The position numbers were made by a program, and so were the translations under genes. Below the pieces are notes generated by a model. The model ran no database searches. It saw nothing but the letters and a program-made list of their open reading frames with translations, and had not been told where the DNA came from. Below, in pieces: positions 63,201 through 64,000 of a DNA stretch of 64,000 nucleotides (the first letter of the stretch is position 1; each line of letters starts with the position of its first letter). Origin of the DNA: CAYVVD01 sp964454975 (GTDB taxonomy: Bacteria > Bacteroidota > Ignavibacteria > Kapaibacteriales > UBA2268); the NCBI GenBank assembly GCA_964454975.1, contig CAYVVD010000006.1, forward strand, positions 62,001 through 126,000, written 5' to 3'.

Positions 63201-64000
63201 CGGTTATTTCATCAGGGGTAAGGTCAGGATTGATTTCAAGAAGAAGCGCAGCTGTTGCTGATACATAGGGTGCAGCGAGAGAAGTACCGTTTGTTTTTTT
63301 GTACCCGCCGACTTCAGTAGTGTAAACTCCAAGTGCAGGTGCACAAATATCAAGCATTGAGCCATAGTTCCCATCTCCATATTTGCTTCCGTTTTCACTT
63401 GTGCCACCAACTGTCATTACATTAGAAAGGCCTGATGGGAAATGGCGTTCAATGGAATTGGAGTTTCCGGCAGATGATGCCATAAAACAACCCATAGCAT
63501 GAGCAAAATTAACTGCATCTTCTATAATTGCAGATTTATAACGCTCTCCAAAGCTGAAATTCAAAACTTTAGCGCCATTCATTACTGCGTAAACAATCCC
63601 TGCTGCAATGTCATCAGATTCTGCATTGCCGGAAACATCAAAGCAGCGGACTGTCAGAATCTTAGCATCGAATGCTAATCCTGCTATTCCCAAATTATTA
63701 TTTGTTTTTGCTGCCATTATGCCCCCGACTGATGTTCCATGGTTGGCATCATCAAATGGATAACCATCAGGATCTGTCGCATCGCCAATATTAAAAACGC
63801 TCTGGTCAACAAAATCATAACCGATTATATCATCCGGGTAGCCGTTGCCATCATCATCAATTCCGTTGAAGTCACCGGAAATGCCATCATCATTGACTGA
63901 ATCTGAGGGCCACGGATCTAACTTCCCGTTTCCATTAATGTCTTCAGGAGTGTTTATCCAAAGCTGTCCCTCAAATTCAGGATGCTCAAAATCGATACCT
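60205..64000 (-). CDS. Subtilisin-like (S8) serine protease with T9SS tail, N-terminus outside window
   Basis: Large secreted protease; the frame is open to the window end (no stop upstream of the internal Met at 63717). The catalytic domain contains the His motif NHGTSVGGIMA just before that Met (H at 63739-63741), the oxyanion Asn in SSAGNSNS, and the catalytic Ser in NGTSLAAPYVSA; the catalytic Asp should lie near or just beyond the edge. A calcium-type insert rich in Asp/Gly precedes the His. After the protease come beta-sandwich regions, FG-GAP-like repeats (DLDGDGREE, DFDGDGYIE, DVDGDGSPE), an Fn3 module (VTLSWLDVPGADEYVIYR) and a C-terminal T9SS domain of FlgD-like form (GGLEWDRRDSKGKILEPGIYFYEV). 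Confidence 0.92.
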   Translation of the reverse strand, partial: GIDFEHPEFEGQLWINTPEDINGNGKLDPWPSDSVNDDGISGDFNGIDDDGNGYPDDIIGYDFVDQSVFNIGDATDPDGYPFDDANHGTSVGGIMAAKTNNNLGIAGLAFDAKILTVRCFDVSGNAESDDIAAGIVYAVMNGAKVLNFSFGERYKSAIIEDAVNFAHAMGCFMASSAGNSNSIERHFPSGLSNVMTVGGTSENGSKYGDGNYGSMLDICAPALGVYTTEVGGYKKTNGTSLAAPYVSATAALLLEINPDLTPDEITGILLSSARDAGEQGWDKFFGNGILDAAAALEAIPTADITISHPGSEVSVNKDKQIELKLRGTISTPLMESYRIYIGEGILPKVFQPVSDVVSDAKFDEEIGVIKLKDLKDTVYTINIEVTLKNRNTINRRIYLFVNSDNSKLAVKIFKATPIWVEGVRSLLVTVATNYETKAFVSLEVSEFIKDDYIFDKDLLSEYHSFVLPFYNKFQKPQKGKVHVYRPGIDTIVSEFNVTFDDESFPVDGFNRKNYTLPLSNINNEVGDLYGNSGEYFAFNDLSTLAIGNTFTCKFDNGKIAIVDSSEDRWIPVGFGDSNGDGIREILGTGNFESILTQREGDSSPFSNVLFKSNPSDIFWGAGMVDLDGDGREEIIAYSDTSYFAYTFNNGNYEFLAVAELPEDLKRFGVDKGFGAGDFDGDGYIEISFTNARGNIFIYQFKDGKFNYEYSFEQTVSFSNQYMCTPDVDGDGSPEILSANYGNVELYGISSPLNQIWKLRLIKATSIDRYDEIWDDHFNGVRAGLVPRLNLSYKNGVSCGNIDGEPGDEAILSTFPNFYVFKWDGDSKILKPFWYFPAAYSNSALVHDVDGNGQAELGFNTFNSTEFYEYEKTNAPRTPTKLLAEVYDNKTVTLSWLDVPGADEYVIYRLIRQDGLALIGEYARTNDDIFVFDTLTPGIKYQFVVQAIWNSPSSESGLSNIADAFLHNPFNATSLININKTYLEVQFDGDLTGAVIAPQYFKITEINSFKQFNPANAFAGRNFVTLVLGDTIPSGTYTLLIESFRDQYGTRVNDTLLDFTVQWEAPEPEIVLRSLDFVPGSDLLKLRYSEEVDSSALKIENYTVWPIGRIDFAEFDPFDNEVVTLIPSNAIRHGARGRNYILSVENVTAPNGHKITTGAGKSLGFVLSANNLENPFVYPNPIRLSENNQAYFGNITNRAEVTIYDANGSTLRILDELDGNGGLEWDRRDSKGKILEPGIYFYEVRGTNLEGIEVESELQKFMITP

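Overview
The window is an A+T-rich, gene-dense bacterial chromosome segment with no phage, insertion sequence or CRISPR array visible. It most likely comes from the Bacteroidota/Chlorobi (FCB) side of the tree, perhaps an Ignavibacteria- or Kapabacteria-like lineage. The reasons are five secreted proteins with type IX secretion (T9SS) C-terminal sorting domains, a Bacteroidota-type promoter (TTG-N20-TAnnTTTG) in front of rplM, a GWxTD-family protein, the rplM-rpsI-rpsB-tsf-pyrH-frr order, two-gene methylmalonyl-CoA mutase, many short lipoprotein signals and few strong Shine-Dalgarno sites. This placement is an inference; no rRNA gene is present to settle it.

Layout. 1-6.3 kb: the 3' part of a sensor kinase, ruvX and a GWxTD protein in a tight cluster, then a small membrane protein, a beta-propeller phytase-like lipoprotein and mutL. 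6.3-10.8 kb: translation block rplM-rpsI / rpsB-tsf / pyrH-frr / tRNA-Val. 10.8-16 kb: membrane pyrophosphatase hppA divergent from a large FAD/Fe-S dehydrogenase of the D-lactate/D-2-hydroxyglutarate class, with a tandem 23-bp dyad at the latter's start. 16.1-21.3 kb: a signalling cluster of a receiver-kinase, a porin-like barrel, a small PstS-like binding protein and a membrane hybrid kinase. 21.3-27 kb (minus): rdgB, meaB, a lectin-domain T9SS protein and pepF. 27.3-32.2 kb: a TlpA-like thioredoxin, pirin, msrB, two small genes and an ACE-like M2 peptidase. 32.3-39.3 kb (minus): mutB/mutA, queA, htpG. 39.4-52.3 kb: dacB, an LprI-like gene, three T9SS proteins (one with a CxxCH motif), a redoxin/DsbD-N pair, an outer-membrane-like protein and a ClC channel. 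52.4-60.2 kb: tRNA-Pro, gmk, rnr, a decayed reading frame, ribE, fumC, a lipoprotein and murB. 60.2-64 kb: a subtilisin-like T9SS protease whose N-terminus lies beyond the window.

Functional links. mutA/mutB and the mutase chaperone meaB form one B12-dependent system although about 10 kb apart. PepF, the M2 peptidase and the S8 protease suggest peptide use. RuvX, MutL and RdgB are genome maintenance. MsrB, TlpA, the redoxin and the DsbD-N protein form a periplasmic redox group.

Most unusual points: meaB has no ATG/GTG/TTG start and follows its upstream neighbour in the same frame after a single TAA; the porin/binding-protein/kinase cluster contains a kinase whose terminal HPt-like domain has Glu where His is expected; perfect tandem dyads overlap the start region of the dehydrogenase; a monoheme-type CxxCH protein carries a T9SS tail; a 180-codon frame at 55.5-56.0 kb is interrupted only by stop codons; and five convergent gene pairs nearly touch or overlap without terminators.
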